Positions 24,441-38,533 are shown, counted from the stretch's first letter. The stretch: DNA of 64,000 nucleotides from Lates calcarifer (GCF_001640805.2 NC_066849.1:25728250-25792249), one strand, 5' to 3'. Made by a program: numbers and translations. The notes: generated by a model not told the origin, from the sequence alone.

Positions 24441-25122
24441 AAGACAGACAGACAGATGGACAGAGGACGGCTGCACATGTACTGAGAGATGAAATGAACG
24501 AGGAGGACAGAGACAAAATGACCAAGAAGGACTACTTTCAGTTTCTGGCCTTTACAGAAGTTCAGGTGTTTTTTAAAGTTGGGGATATTTTAGATTTTAG
24601 ATTTCAGTTCTAACAGCCTTTTTTGTTGTATGGAAAACTACAGGGCACTAGTTCTGTTCCCTCTTATTGTAAACACTGTACCTGTGCACAGACATGTCCA
24701 ACACAAGCCAGGTAGCAGTGGCTGACCCTGGTGGCATCAGTAGTATAAGTATAACCCCACACATATGTCCACAGCCACACACAGTTTAAAAACTCTTAAG
24801 TTCTCCACAGCAGAGCAGAGCTGCAAGCCAGACAGGACAGCAGGAAGGTGGAGAGTTGGCTTCCTCCGTCTCTATCAGGTGACTTAAACATTCTGCCTGT
24901 CTCGCTCTCCGAGGAGCACATCAGCACAGTTTATTTGCTCTACTTGGATTTGTATTGAATGGAGTTTTGTCTGTGTGTGTGTGTTTCTGTGTGTCTATGT
25001 GTTCCATCCAGCCACATCAGTATGTTTTATGTGGTAAAGTTGGACAAAGCAGAAACTGGCTGTCTCACTCTGCACATTTTGCAGATCCCTCTGCAATAGT
25101 ACTCATAGGTGTGTATTTTGCA

Positions 25123-25123
<1 letters not shown>

Positions 25124-25154
<31 letters not shown>
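25124..25154. repeat. (AC)15 microsatellite
   Basis: A pure AC array of about 31 bases. Confidence 0.95.
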
Positions 25155-25156
<2 letters not shown>

Positions 25157-25284
25157 AAAAAAGCCTAAAAGCCTAAATCCCCAGTAGTTGCTCCTACAAG
25201 CTTAAAAGTTCATCACATCCCAAAAACAAAAGCATGTGATGGAAACGTTGGAGCATAAATGTGCTCAGACCATTAGATTACACA

Positions 25285-25330
25285 AGTTTTTGCCATATGG
25301 TGGTGCAAGAGGAAATGTCAGGGTTTCAGT
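25285..25330. mobile_element. Possible fragment of a common teleost repeat
   Basis: TTGCCATATGGTGGTGCAAG then AGGAAATGTCAGGG resembles a teleost repeat phrase of the form ATGGTGGCGCTAGAGGAAAAGTCAGGG. A second phrase from the same family, ACCGAATTTCATGGCAAC, appears at about 25640. Fragments are short, so the call is weak. Confidence 0.35.
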
Positions 25331-25880
25331 AAAATATTAGGATAAATGCTTGGAGTAGAAGAGCACTGAATATCCACAGCTAACTTAGTGCAAATCTCTT
25401 TCTGAGACACAGTGTTGGTCAAGGGGGAAATCTTTACCAGCCAGACCAGAGAGAAGGTCAGAAGGTCAAGAAAATTTATAGGAATCTGTGTCCAAAATGG
25501 AAAAGTACTGGAAGAGTATTTTTATTGTATTTATACATGGAAATGTTCTGATAAAATTTATATATTTTTTTTGTGTATAAGCAAAATATTCTGATCTGTG
25601 AAAGTGACAACAGAGGAGCGGTCAGAGGGGTGGATACTGATACCGAATTTCATGGCAACAACAACTTGTGTCAGTGAAAAAGACTGATGGATAAAGCAAC
25701 TGATGTATTTTGCTCTATTGTGACACTCCTGTGCATCATTACTAGTTGGCCTCTCAAACACACACACACTCTCACACACTTAGCAGTGATGGAATGCTCC
25801 TCCTCAGGGAGGCGAGGCCGTCCTATCTCAGGATCGTTCAGGGTCACCTGACCGCTCAAGGCTGATGGCTCCCCTGAGCC

Positions 25881-25893
25881 TGACCTCTGACCT
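25881..25893 (-). promoter_or_regulatory. Perfect DR1 nuclear receptor site
   Basis: TGACCT-C-TGACCT on the plus strand is AGGTCA-G-AGGTCA on the minus strand, an exact DR1 of two ideal half-sites. HNF4 and RXR-containing dimers bind such sites. It lies in a moderately GC-rich unique block (25790-25930). Confidence 0.35.
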
Positions 25894-27183
25894 CTCACCC
25901 TCTGGCCCCTGATGAACAAACCAGATTCTCACACTGCTACACAAGCCACTGTTGGCACCTCCATGTATGAGTGACAGTGGAACAAACCGATCGAAGCATG
26001 CTCGTTTTTACACGAACACAACTCCATCAGAATCTGTGCTTCCAAATGTTTCTGTCGGTTTATCACTCAACAGATAAGGAAACGCTGTAGGTCTGTAAAA
26101 AACTGCAAGCGATTTTTGTTTGATACTTTTTCCTTAAATGGTGAAGAAACGCTTCAGTAAATCTGTAAAAGTACATATTAATAGTGAAGAAGCAGCTGCA
26201 GACAATTAATTCAAGTCAAGGCAAATTTAACTTTAACATTAGATTACATTATTTGGCTGATGCTTTTGTCCCAAGTGACTATAAATAAGTGTATCCAAAA
26301 TAAATAACTGTCATTAATAAATAAACATCTAAATGTTTTTTACTGCATTATTCCTATATTGTGTTTTTTTTTTATTATTTTAAAACAACACAGTCCAAAA
26401 TGCTAAATCATCCACAATCTGGATATCTGATTTTTTTAATGCATGTTTTAAAGCAAAATGCCAAATATCATTATAAACAGAATATTATCAGGTTTTCAGC
26501 TCAGTTTAAAGACGTCCTTTTGGGAAATTGTGGTGGACGTTTTATTTTTACTATTTTTTGGCCACTTTCTAAAACAAACAGTTAAAACACAAAACAAATT
26601 TCTGGATAATGCAAATGATCATTTGTGGCAGCTCACATATTCCACAATAATGATGAAAAATAAATAAAATATCAAAATGAATTTGATCTGAGAATTTAAT
26701 CAGAAGTGAATTCACATTCTGTCATTTCAGAAATAATCCAACCCCTCCCTCTTCAGTGTGAGCAGAATTAATAATCAGTGGAAACAGTGAAATATCATCA
26801 ACACTGACATCCACTGTGTAATACTGTTTTGATCATCTGACTGGCTGATTATTTAAACTTGTAACGAAGCAGGCTCTTTTCCTTTCTCCTGCGGACCACA
26901 CTGATGAATGTGCAGCCTGCAGTAAACTGGACGGCTGTGATGATGGGATTTGGGAACGCAGCTTGGATTCTCTTGCAGCCAGAGAAAATGTTTACGGCAG
27001 GAGCTGAGTGATACGGCCTCTGCTGATTTTTAACCAGGAAATGTAATAAATAATATGATGTGTATTTTTCTACTCATTGTAATGGGAAAGAAGCTCACTG
27101 AAATCATGGGAGACTGTGGTTTATTCTTCTTAGTGTGCTCAGTGATAACAGTTACTGTGAACTGTGAATATTCCCACATCTAA

Positions 27184-27287
27184 CTTCTCCATCTTTTCCC
27201 TTCCTTCTTTTACCTTTTGCCCCCTTTCCCCCTTCTCTCTTTTTTTCCTCTTCCACCCCTCCTCCCTCTCCCCTCGGTCTCTCTCAG
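27184..27287 (+). repeat. Polypyrimidine tract ending in an acceptor-like CAG
   Basis: About 100 bases are almost all C and T and end CTCTCTCAG|GA. The tract resembles a strong 3' splice site on the plus strand, but the following open stretch (GLLCFISYL...) is unfamiliar and no donor-plus-homology partner is seen. I treat it as low-complexity sequence. Confidence 0.6.
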
Positions 27288-28899
27288 GATTGCTCTGCTT
27301 CATTAGCTATCTGATAAACAGCTCAGAGGTTCAGCCCTTCACACTGAACCCGCACCTTCCTGTTCACATGGCCACAGGATGACCCCCATCACACACTCCA
27401 CACTCGACTCCGGCTCAGAGACAGATACCGACCCCTGCGACCACCCCGAACCCCTTTTACCTGAGTTATATTCTCGAAATGCACGAGGGGGAAACACGGT
27501 GACCAAAGTTCAAATGCTGTAACATCATACTTTCTGATAAGAATGTTTTGAAATCTGTCATCGGTGCTCAGGGCCAGAAAATTCAAATGCAAACAAACGG
27601 TTTGTTCCATTTTAGATCTAGTTACAACCCAGATTTATTAACCTCAGAGTCTGCGGTGACACATTTCTTATTATTAAAGTAGGGTTGGAAAATATAACAT
27701 AACATACTGTGTGAGGTATCTCAGTATCTTCTGTTGTATTGGTCATTGTGGGTAATGCCCACCTGCTTATTTTACCCTTAAACTGTTCCTTTGTGCGGTA
27801 TAGAGTTTATCCATGCTGCTTCACCTACATTTATTTAGCTAGATGATACATATGTATTCTAACTTAGTCTTAACTTTGCTTTAGGCCATCAAATGGCCAT
27901 CTTTTAGTATTAAACTGTAGGGTATGATGGGCATGTTTCAGTTTTATTTGAGTTTTGTGACTTTTTTAAATCAAACAAACAAAAAAATGAACAAACAAAC
28001 CAAAAACAACCTTAAACATACATAATTCCAGTTGGGATTTGGAAGGATTCAGATTGGATAAAATATTGTCAAACATCCCTAACTGACTCAAGCTGGCTCA
28101 AACAATTGTCCATGTAAGGAAACTTGCTGTAACATAATTGTCTTCCATATCTTCTTAACGGACAGATTATTTCATGTATAAAATAAAGAGCTAAAAAAAA
28201 AATACAGCTTTTACCAGAAGTCACAAGAAAACTTATTCAACTTTCAACCATATCAGGCTAAAAAAAAAAAAAAAAGCATTCAATCACCTAATGGCGATTC
28301 AGCACCAGTTTCTCGAGAACAGTGCGGTGGCTGCCACTTTTTTTCTGTGAGTGTATTATATTTAATCCTTTCCATATGCTCCTGTCAGATAGAACACAGA
28401 TAGAGCACAAAACTACTACACTGCGGGAAAATCCCTGGTCCAAACCAAAGGCAGCCTGCTGACTCAGAATACTCTGTATTACTGTATAGGTCACAAAGTG
28501 CACTCTCACCACTGCAGAAAATATGCTATTAAGGTCCTAACTTCTCTATGACTAATACCTACTAAATTGGATGAAACAGAGCTTTAAACTTTCACTTTAT
28601 TAATCCCTGTGGATCAGTTTGTCCTAGATGCTGCTGCAGAGTGTCTTGCACAAAGCGCAACTCCTCAGTAAGGTGGATGTTTTCTGAGTCCACAGGCTGA
28701 AAACTGGTCCTGATTCTCTTGAAATGTCTAAAAAGTTTCTGAGAAAAAAAAAGAAAGAAAGGAAAAAAAACAACCCAAACTCCAAACCACAGTTTAAGTG
28801 ATGACTTATCTAGACCTCCCTCCTTTGCAGCCAGCTGACCTCTCCATCCTCCCTTCTCCTCCTCTGTGTCTCGCCTCCCTCCCAGTATCCCAGCCCGTT

Positions 28900-29040
28900 A
28901 GGGCCCCACGGTCCTCCGTCTCTGGCTGCTTGACTACAGCTGACATGTGGAATGGCTCCCAGTAAACACTTAATGGAGCTGCTATTACGGCCGCAGAAAG
29001 CCATCAGCCCCAATCACAGCCTGCTAATGCCATTAACCCC
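28900..29040. promoter_or_regulatory. Candidate conserved non-coding block
   Basis: Unique sequence with CTATTACGGCCGCAGAAAG, CCCCAATCACAG, TGCTAATGCCATTAACCCC and a CCCCGGGG palindrome. Homeodomain-type TAAT/ATTA cores are spaced through it. No repeat or coding match was found. Confidence 0.35.
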
Positions 29041-29539
29041 GGGGTTTCACACACAAATCTGAGCACACACAGGTATCCACATGTGGGCAAATACACAAAA
29101 CACGCACACCTTCTGCCTCAGCAGCACATGCAAACATAGTACAAACCCACATTTACATGAACCCACAAATGCAGTTATAAGCAGGGATTCATTCAAATTC
29201 CTGCACAAATAAAAACAGAGCTTTTAGTTAAACATAGTAAATTTCTAATCACTGAAAACCACCTGAGTCTGTCTGAATTATTGCGGCTTTGCCAACACAG
29301 TGCATTCCTTCAGATTTAACATCAGTGCTGAGAGTTTTAGAGAAGCTGCAGATTCCCGTCTTCCCCACTACAGAGCTCGACCAGAGCTGGCTTTTCCAGA
29401 TCATTTGTAGCTTAAGAGGTTCTCAGCTCTGTTCCACAACATGCTTGCACAGCTGCCAGACAAGAATGTTAAAGCCTGAAAAATAAGAGGAAAACTGTTC
29501 TTATTTTGGAGTGGGCCAGAGGGAAAGGGCTTGAATCGG

Positions 29540-29650
29540 AGCAGACGCAGCTCCGGCCCCGCCTGCCCCGCCTCACACCGCTGATAATGAGATTAATGAC
29601 CTGCACTTACAGCTATGATACAAGGTATTCACGTGGATGTACACAGACAC
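29540..29650. promoter_or_regulatory. Candidate conserved non-coding block
   Basis: A GC-rich stretch (CTCCGGCCCCGCCTGCCCCG) passes directly into CGCTGATAATGAGATTAATG, combining GC boxes with TAAT cores. The sequence is unique, and the overlapping frames have no protein character. Confidence 0.3.
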
Positions 29651-32600
29651 GTGCGCTAACAAGTTACGACGTCACATTTCAGCTCAAACATGGTCTCGCT
29701 CACGTACGTCATGAGGTAGTGTTATCAGCTGGTCTTTTCGGACCCACATCCATCAAGGCCACTACTTCCCGGATACACTGGCAATCATCTGCAGCCATCT
29801 CAAACTGAGATTAGGCAAATAGTATTGAAATGACGACTTCAGAGTGACCTGGGCCCCTGGACTGATACCAGAGGCCAGATAACCTCTTACTACTGTAGAT
29901 GTTTACATATGACTGTATTTAACTTCAAATTAATCTTATTTCTAATTATAAACACTGTTATTTGCATCACAACAATTCAGAGAATGACAAGGACCACAGT
30001 GAACTTCCTCTGCGTTCTCCTACACAGATCTCAATCTAGACTCCCATTGCAGTTTTTAATAAAACTTACCCTCATACAACCACAAACACGTTCATTCACT
30101 CACTCTGAAAGTCGCTCACACAGTGCAGGTGCCATCATTAACACGTATGTATTTTTATGTTGTGACACAACTTTGCGTCGTAATTGCTGTAGTTGTTCCA
30201 ATTAACAGAATATGACAAACTGCTCAGCATCAAAGTAAAATAAAAATCTTTATGGACTTTAAAGGTAATTGATGAAAATACTTTAATATTACACAGTAGT
30301 TGACAGTAAAATATGTCAGTGAAAACATCTGTACTGTGTTTGGTTTCATTAAAACACAGAATAAATACAAGGTAAATCATCTAAGGACTCTTGTGCATAG
30401 ACGATATCAGGCACTGATACATGTGTTACCTAAAATTCTTAATTCATTGCAAGTGTGAGGAATGATTTAAACTGCTGCAGGAGGAGACAGAGTGGAGTCT
30501 TCTTTCAGTTTTATTTTGGTCTTTCACCATCATCCACATTTTTTGGCGATGAGCTGATCGCCATCAGCCCTGTTTTTGACAACTAGTGTCTCCGTGGTAT
30601 CGTCTCTTTAAGGGATGTAACGTCCACAGGGATATTAAAACACAAACACAATTAAACTGTATTCATTTTTAAATTTAGCCTGTGTTTATTTATTGAGAAT
30701 ATACCACTGTGCTGTAAGTTTGCAGGATGTTATTTGTGTTTGTGTAATTACATATAATGTGTTTGTAATGTGAGACGGCCAAGAGGCGGGACCAACACTG
30801 TCTATATCTCATAGTTTACATTTACAGCTGTTGGACAAGTGCAAGTTTGTCACCTGAGAGAATGAGAGTGTATTAAGTTTCACACAGTATGAGTGACTGA
30901 CGACACATTGTGTGCGCGTGTGCATGTGTGTGTTAAACAGCATTCCATAATAGTGCAGGATAATCCCAAACACCGGATTAGAGAAGAGCAGACATGTCTG
31001 ACAGCTTCCTCTGAAACTCAGCACTCAAAGGATCCTTTTGTTCTTTTAGTGTGCGTGCTGTAATGCAGACAACACACATCTCTGCACACACACAGCTCCT
31101 ACAACTCCCCTCAGGGCTCTGACAGGGTGCTTGTAACTCTATCAGTATGCAAAGTGGCATCTCATAACGCAGGTGATTGGAGTCCTCCCCTCCGCTCTAA
31201 ACAGCAGATCACATAACAATTCCACAGCGCAGCCAACACAACACTGACACACAATCCATATTAGCGCAAACATTTTGACACAGTAGAACGGGTGGTACAG
31301 AGAGGAGGGGCCATTTGATACAAGTCTGAACAGTTATTTCTCCTTTTCTGTGGCTTTTTATTTGAGCTGGGGATTGAACCTGAGTGTTTTTTGAGCACTG
31401 ATCAAAAATGTGTCTGAGGATTTACCATCAAAAAGTTGCCAACTTCCTCGATCAGGTTCTCAGGACTTTTTAAAATCTCATTTAATCAGGTATATCTTGA
31501 TCTAAATCAGGCAATTTTCCAATTTTTAGACTTAATTTTATTTTGTTAATGTTCTTTATTTCACAGCACTGAGCAGTGTCATATTTTGTCACATGGAAAA
31601 ATGGGTTAAAACACGTTTGTATAACCAATATCTGCTAATTTCAAATCAATACTCAGCCCTACTGTTTTATATTCCACAACAAATTAAACCACAAACACTG
31701 CAGATTAATCCTAAAGAAAGGCACAAGATGTACATAATAAAGGCTATTGTTGAATGATAATTTATAATTAATGACGAAAACTAAATATAAATACAATATC
31801 CCAAAATACTGTTACCAAGTACTAGTATTTTTTGTCAATAAATGTACACAGCAATCAAACACAAGCTTCCAATCCTTTGATAATGGAGGAAAACATACCA
31901 GTGCTTGTATATAACATACTACATCACGTACGGTACATTACTGAAAAAACTTTAGATAAATATTTGGGGCTAAACTTTACATTCATTGCTGTACATATAT
32001 GCTAGCTAACACAAAAAGCTAATTATCCAAACCATATAAGAAGTTGTTTCTCCTAAAATAATAATGCAAAATGTGTCTTAAGATTCGAGACTATTTTATG
32101 CAATTATGTTGCATGAAACAGTGTTTCCCTTGACATCAGTTTGCACACTGGCCTTTGGTGATCGCCCTTAACAACATAACAACACAAAAAATATGTTTCT
32201 CAAATTGGGCCTGTAGAGACATTCAGTCTGAGGCTCAGTGACTAAGTCCTGCCACCCATTATAAACCAGTACAGATAAACCAGCTGGTAAAAATAACATT
32301 TAAATGAATCCTAGTTTGGCACAATAAAGCCCTCCTGCCTTTCTACAGACAGCCACAGGGACCAGATATCAAGTTGGAAAGCAGATTAAAAGCACTGAAA
32401 TGGAGACTGGTGGGCTAACATTCCTTGAGTTCCTCAGTAGAGAAGTTTTCAACAAATGAGTTTTCCTTTCCAACGTATTTTATGTGACTTTACTCTGTTA
32501 TATGTTTGACCACCATCTCTCTGCTCGTATAAGGACTGAGCTCTATTATTTCTGTGTCTGCCTGCATCCCACAATCCCTGATGGCCTTGTAGTGAGTCAG

Positions 32601-33007
32601 TGAAGGGCAGGGGTGGATTTGGCAGAGCCGCAAATCCGACCAGACCTGACCAGACCAAACCGGGACAAAGCAAACTGGGTTAAAGCAGCACAGGCCAAAC
32701 AAGGCCAAGCACCGGCAGCCCAGGCCATATCAGTCCAACAAACAAGACTTTCCGACTCTTTTTCTGCGTAAATGCAACTAAGAACCTCAATCATTCAATT
32801 AAGCGCCGCATTTACACACACACTGACACACACACACACTCCGAGCCACATGCTAGTGTGCACAGCTAACTTTCCCAGGCTCCACCTCAGGGAGCACACA
32901 TCATCCAAATGGCTGCTATGGAGCTGTGATTTTTAGCAGAACAGCTTTTTTTTTTTTTTCTTTCTTTTACTGAGCTCCCTATTTTTAGAGATGGCTGAAA
33001 TTATTAA

Positions 33008-33121
33008 CCCCCCCCCCCTTTACTCTACCCCTTCCCCACACTCACACACACACACACACACACTTCGTTCTCCTCCCCCTCCTCCTCCTCCCTGACCTCC
33101 TCCTTCCCTCTCCTCTCTCCT
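33008..33121. repeat. Compound C-run, (CA)n and polypyrimidine tract
   Basis: Eleven C residues (33008-33018) are followed by CT-rich sequence, a (CA)n array at about 33043-33063 and then CTCCTCC-type pyrimidine sequence to about 33121. It is low-complexity throughout. Confidence 0.8.
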
Positions 33122-35611
33122 GTTGCGTTTTGACCAAAAAAGTCAGAGACTGCAGCGTTTTTCCTCGTCAGACACAGACTGTCTGAACGTCGAGCTGAAG
33201 ACAGACAAGGCTATATTTACAGTCTGACTTCACTCCGAGTGCACAAACACACACAGGCACACAGGCACACATGCACACTGCTGCTGTAAGTGTACTCTCA
33301 CTGATGACCACGCTGTGTGATGTTTGTTTAGTCAGTACAGAAAAATGACAATTTGTGGTTTCAGGGAAAGTTACACGCTGGAACTATTTCTTGACACACA
33401 ACCACAGGGAGCAACAACTTTCCAGCTTTGTCATCACAGTGAGGGTGTTGAACAGGGTACCATCACACCACTACAGAGAGCTGTACGGACGCCTGCGCTC
33501 ACCAATCAGATCTGACTACACAGTAGCTGGAAACTGCACAGGAAGTGCTGGGTGGATTGATAAAGCTCTGCTTCACTACAAGGCTACATGGCGTTAATAT
33601 AAATCAAATCATCATAATAGTTCCTGTATGTAATATTAGACCCACACTCAATTTGTGCTTGATTGACACCTCCCTGAGTCCTGTGTTACTTTCACTGCAC
33701 ATGTAGGATGTCTTACAACTCTGTCATTCTTATCAGTACATAACTAATCTCACATAAATCCCAGCATAGCACTGCTCCAAACTCCAACGTCTGTATGGGT
33801 GCGTAAAGGTTTTGAGCGACCGTACACATCAAGCAGTGTCCTAAAAACCAGAAAATTTGATTCTGATGCAGCTGGAGGGAATGTTTTTCTTCACTGTGAT
33901 GACACATGTAAACCTGACAGGTTTGTTTAAGGGATTACCACAATAAAGATAACGGATGTATGCGTCAGAACTTCTGTCAACATCAGAAAATCTCTTTCCT
34001 CATGAACAACTGCTCATTGTTTACACAAAAAGTACGCAGAGCTAACCAAACTGCTACTGTCTTCAAACTCTTGATCTGTCACAGGCTTAAGTGATAATAA
34101 AACTGTGTTTTCAGTCTGACAAGATACACAAAATAACAAATATATAACAGAGGAAAACCAATACTGAGATGGCTACTGTTTTGGGGTCTTTATTAGCATG
34201 TGTAGCAGGCAGAATGAGAGTTGATTGCGCTCTAAATGCTTTTCTGCAACACAGTATACTGATGATATCTTTGATGATAGGCAGTCACAAAGTCATTTCT
34301 GTGGAAGATATCTTAAATTTCTGTGTTTTCATCTCATTTCCTCTGTTCTTCTGCAAAGCACTGTTGCTTTGTGAACAGCTTTATCCATGACAGCTCCGGC
34401 CTGAGACTTTACAACTACACCCTGCTTTAGAGATGCACCACAACAGCAGCTTGCAGATGATATAAACACGTAGGCAGACGTATACTGATGAAGCACCGAA
34501 CACTGCCGTAAAGGAAAATGAGATTCCTCTGCCCGCCTCCAACTGATATACATACCATCAATCACGCCTGCACTCATTCCTTTGATATTATCAGTGTGTT
34601 TGTACATCTAAACATAGCCACATGCATGGGGAAGTCCACAAACACACACACATACACACACTTGAACTTGACTGTGACCTCTGGCTGTATGAACAGTTAG
34701 TCCTCAGTAAACAGTCTTTCCATGTTTTCACCAGAGGGAGGGAAGGGGTCCCATAAAGACTGTCATTCACTATTTAGGCCTAAAACACACGCTGAAAAAC
34801 TAAATCGTCCGTGCACACTCACACATAAACACACACACACATACACACAGGTTGGGCCCGGCTCCATATACTGTGGACAGAGCAGCTGATTCTTGGAGCT
34901 CAGGCAATAGCGTCATTTTTACACCGTGAGAACATGAGAAACACATTTCTCAAAGGAGCCCTCTCATTTGCTGTGGGTGTGTTACCATTTTTGGGGGGGA
35001 AAGGGGAGGTGGCGAGGCAGGAACACACACACACAGTCACACAAATATCCACGGACACCAGTTAAGTCACGTTAAATATAGCAGCTACATGCTAATCTGT
35101 CATAGCTGGGTTATGAATAGGCAGTGACAGGGGGCTAAAGAGGATGTGAAAGGTGTTTAAAATAGTCGCTTCAGATTTTCTGGACTTTATTTAACTTACT
35201 GTAACCCAGTATCACACATGTACACACACACACATCTTCGGCTGTCAGAGAGAGGGTATCAATAGCAGAGGGGATGAGTGATGCTGGGCCAGAAAAGCAC
35301 TTTATTTATTTTGCCCTCTTTGAAGAGGCAGGAAGAAAAACAAACACGAGCGGGGGGAGGAGGGCGACGTGAACGCTGCCTCTCGTCTTAACCGACCAAC
35401 TGACTGTTTCAATTTACTTATATATCTCTCACCATACGCCACAAACTGCCTGCAGGACGTAATGTCACAGCACTTTACTTCCTAGAGGGGGAAAACTCTG
35501 CAGAGAGATGGAGTACAGTACGTGCAGTGGTCGGAAAATACATTTCCAAGGGGGATGGTGATTTCCTGACGGGATGGTGCAGGGAGTGAGGCATCTACTT
35601 TAAAATCTTAT

Positions 35612-35825
35612 TTCTAATTAGTTATTTAATCGATAAATCCACAGCATCAATTTCAATTGCTAGGGCTGCTAAAAAAGTCAAACATTCACCGGTTCAAGCT
35701 TCTTATATGTGACGATTTGTTGCTATTTTCTGTTTCATCTAAAAGGATCTTTAGGTTTTGCACTGCAGGTCAGACAAAACTAATAATCTGAAAATGTCAC
35801 CTGATTATTTTTATTTTTTTGACAT
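35612..35825. mobile_element. Interspersed repeat copy C (partial, diverged)
   Basis: CTAATTAGTTATTTAATCGA, then GTCAAACATTCACCGGTTC, then TATGTGACGATTTGTTGCTA and GGTCAGACAAAACTAATAAT follow the same order as copies A and B, in the same orientation. The 3' end is not recognisable. Confidence 0.55.
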
Positions 35826-36457
35826 TTAATGGAACAGAATGAAAGTAACTGCTGGTTGCTGGTTGATTACTGTTTGAGTACAATACTGTTGTACTGTCTT
35901 TGTCATTTTTTTGTATTTTGTTCAGTATTTTCCCTTCAGGTGGGGTAGTTAAGCATATTTAGGCTTGTTTTTTGTCATCCCCTCTCATCCCACACTCAAG
36001 TCGACCCACAGTACGTGTGAAACACACTTAACAAGATAGACAGAACGGGGAGTGAACTTTATGTATGTTTCGTTATCAGTGATAGCTTAATGTGACTGGC
36101 TGCAACAGTGAGTCTGACAGAAGGAGTTTGTGAGGGGGTTGTAATATTTTTAGCCTTTCCGCGAAATCTGAAAACAGATAATGGCATGGGAAAATGGAAT
36201 CAGACGGAGCAGATGAATGGATGAGCGATGTTTGTTTGTTTGTTTGTAGAACAAAAGGGAAGAAAGGAAAAGAGTGACAGATCTGATGGAAGTTATCATT
36301 TTTCCTTCCTTGAAGGTTTAAGTGAGAAAGCAGAGGCAGGGGAGAGAAGTAAGGGGGCGGCGAGTAAACTGTACGGGTGTCAATCCAAACTGTCTTTGTG
36401 AATTGAATTTCCAGACTTCTTCAACAGGTTGAGCTTGAACTCTGACTCAGATGCACA

Positions 36458-36470
36458 TGACCCCTGACCT
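36458..36470 (-). promoter_or_regulatory. DR1-type nuclear receptor site
   Basis: TGACCC-C-TGACCT, or AGGTCA-G-GGGTCA on the minus strand, is a near-ideal DR1. This is a motif match only. Confidence 0.3.
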
Positions 36471-36659
36471 CAAGGTTTAAACAAGGAGCAGCACTGCTAA
36501 AAGGAGACTCTGTTTACACTGTAAACAGATCATGGTCATAAACGCTCCACTGCCGTCAGTCAGAACAATGCCTGCTTTCCTCTTCACAGTTGTACAGTAT
36601 GTGTATACATGCGTGTATGTCTATGCTGGGCTCAGTCCCTCTGCTTAGAATATGTTTCC

Positions 36660-37110
36660 AGCCACAGTGATCTCATACGAGATGTTATCAGCCTGTTTAC
36701 CATTTCTCTGCTCCCCTGCGGCCACTACAACGCTTACAAATTGGACAATCGAGAGCAGGTGTGTGCATGAAATACAAATGTGTGTGAGTGAATGACTTCA
36801 ACAGCCCAGTTTGAATTTTTATGGGACTTTATCCTCTTCCTCTCTCCGTCCTCCTCACTTTGCCACTGCAGGTGGAGAAGTAACTCCTCCCCTGGTGAAA
36901 AGCAGGGTGCAGATTGATGCCCAGCCTGTAAACGTTAACAGCATTTTGTCACATATTTAAGAAAGCTGTTAGTGTATTTATGGAAGTGCAGGGGCCATGG
37001 GCCCACCAAGGGCTGCCGTCAAAACAAGGGCCATGTTGGATTGATTAGGTAGCCTGGGAGGGACCGCAAGGCAGTAATCATCCGACACTAACAGTTTGGA
37101 CAGCTTACTC
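36660..37110. promoter_or_regulatory. Candidate conserved non-coding block
   Basis: Two adjoining unique stretches: one with CTGCGGCCACTACAACGC and AAATTGGACAATCGAGAG, the other with GGGGCCATGGGCCCACCAAG and GGACCGCAAGGCAGTAATCA. The composition is richer than the flanks and no frame resembles protein. Confidence 0.3.
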
Positions 37111-38533
37111 GATTCTCAAGGATGTCCCAATTTTTACTAACCATGAACTCAATGAGGGGACTTTCACTCCAACAATAGCACTGCAGCAGTATGCTCATTA
37201 ATTTCAATGAGACCGGTGGCCTCAAAAACTGCAGGATATATTCAGGCAAAAAGTTGGCTCTGGCTCTGCTCCTTGGCTCCTCCTTCTAACCATGAAGCAG
37301 GTGAGGAAAATTATTGCTGGTCATATCTTTCCAACTGTACAATCCTGTGTAGGAGTATGAATTTCTGTATCTGCAGCAACACACAAACACCACAGTGCAG
37401 TCTAGAGGAAGTCTAATCCATGTCAGCAGCAATGGACTTTTATCACAGCTCTTACACACTCTGTAGTATAGAGTATGCACAATAAATTCAACTCTCATTA
37501 GTTTAATTATTTAAAAAACGATGTCAAAATAGTGCATAATAATAATAATAAAGTCCAGGACTCAGGCTGTTTTAAGGGCAGTTTTTCAACTCATGTTCAT
37601 GAAAGTTTCCTCCAGTTTCTTTACATCCTAAACCCACAGCATCCATCCCTGATTTCTGACAATGTAGGACACAGACTGACATGGTCCAGAGAAGCAACAC
37701 ACTACCCTGGTTAAAGCTGGTTCCATTTATTAGCAAGTGGCTTGAAGATGCTTCTTGCCAACAAAGTAAGTTTTAGTCTGAAACCAACTGATTCTATTTA
37801 ATTTAACCAATTCCAGGATCATTTGCTTTAACAAAGCAGTTTTAGTTGCCTTAAGATAATGAAGGAATAGGGAATGTTTTAACACTGGGACTGGAGGATT
37901 GTTATCTGGGGATTTACAAAATCAGTGTTCTGTTTGACGAGTGGTTGGCCTTATCTTCATAAACTGAGACAACACTGATAAAGTTCTGGGTGACAGAGAG
38001 GGAGAGAGAGAGAGGTGCAGGCTGGCGTGGAGGTCGCGGTCTCTTGGGATAGCTGGGAAACTGCACTTTCATCATTTTCACAAAACATGAAATGGGCACA
38101 ACATAATATTTTAAAAACAGATAAAAATCCCCTTCCATCCTCCGTCCTCTTTATCTCCCTCTAGAGCGACTGTTGATTCATTAATGTTATCTGACCACTG
38201 CAGCAGGAGAGAGGGGAGCCATGAAACACACACAAACACAAACACACACTCGCTCGTTTCCTGAAACACACGGGCACACGAGTTTCCTGTGGGAATTTAT
38301 TTTCAAATCAGCTATCTGCCTTCACCTGCTGCTCCTGTTGCTGCAGCCAGCCTCATCCTCTGGCTTCTAATCACGTCATTAACACATCTCTCTCTGATAC
38401 AGAAATCCCAGAGTGAGAGTCACAGAGATGAAATGATGAAAGATGGATAAGAGAGAAATTAGCAGGTGGAGAATAAGTGTGAAAAGATGAGCGAGCCACA
38501 CCTGTGGAATCAGAAATGTAACGTACTCCTGAC

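Noticed and set aside
27164..27382. Possible plus-strand exon after a strong polypyrimidine tract ending CAG
   Set aside because: The downstream peptide is unfamiliar and no partner exon or donor with homology was found; the tract is simple sequence.
31360..31385. Reverse tRNA-like GGGGATTGAACC
   Set aside because: No A-box at the right distance on the minus strand and no acceptor stem pairing.
32630..32740. Degenerate GACCAGACC/AGGCCA repetition with open frames in three phases
   Set aside because: Too irregular for a tandem repeat call and without coding character; probably a decayed minisatellite.
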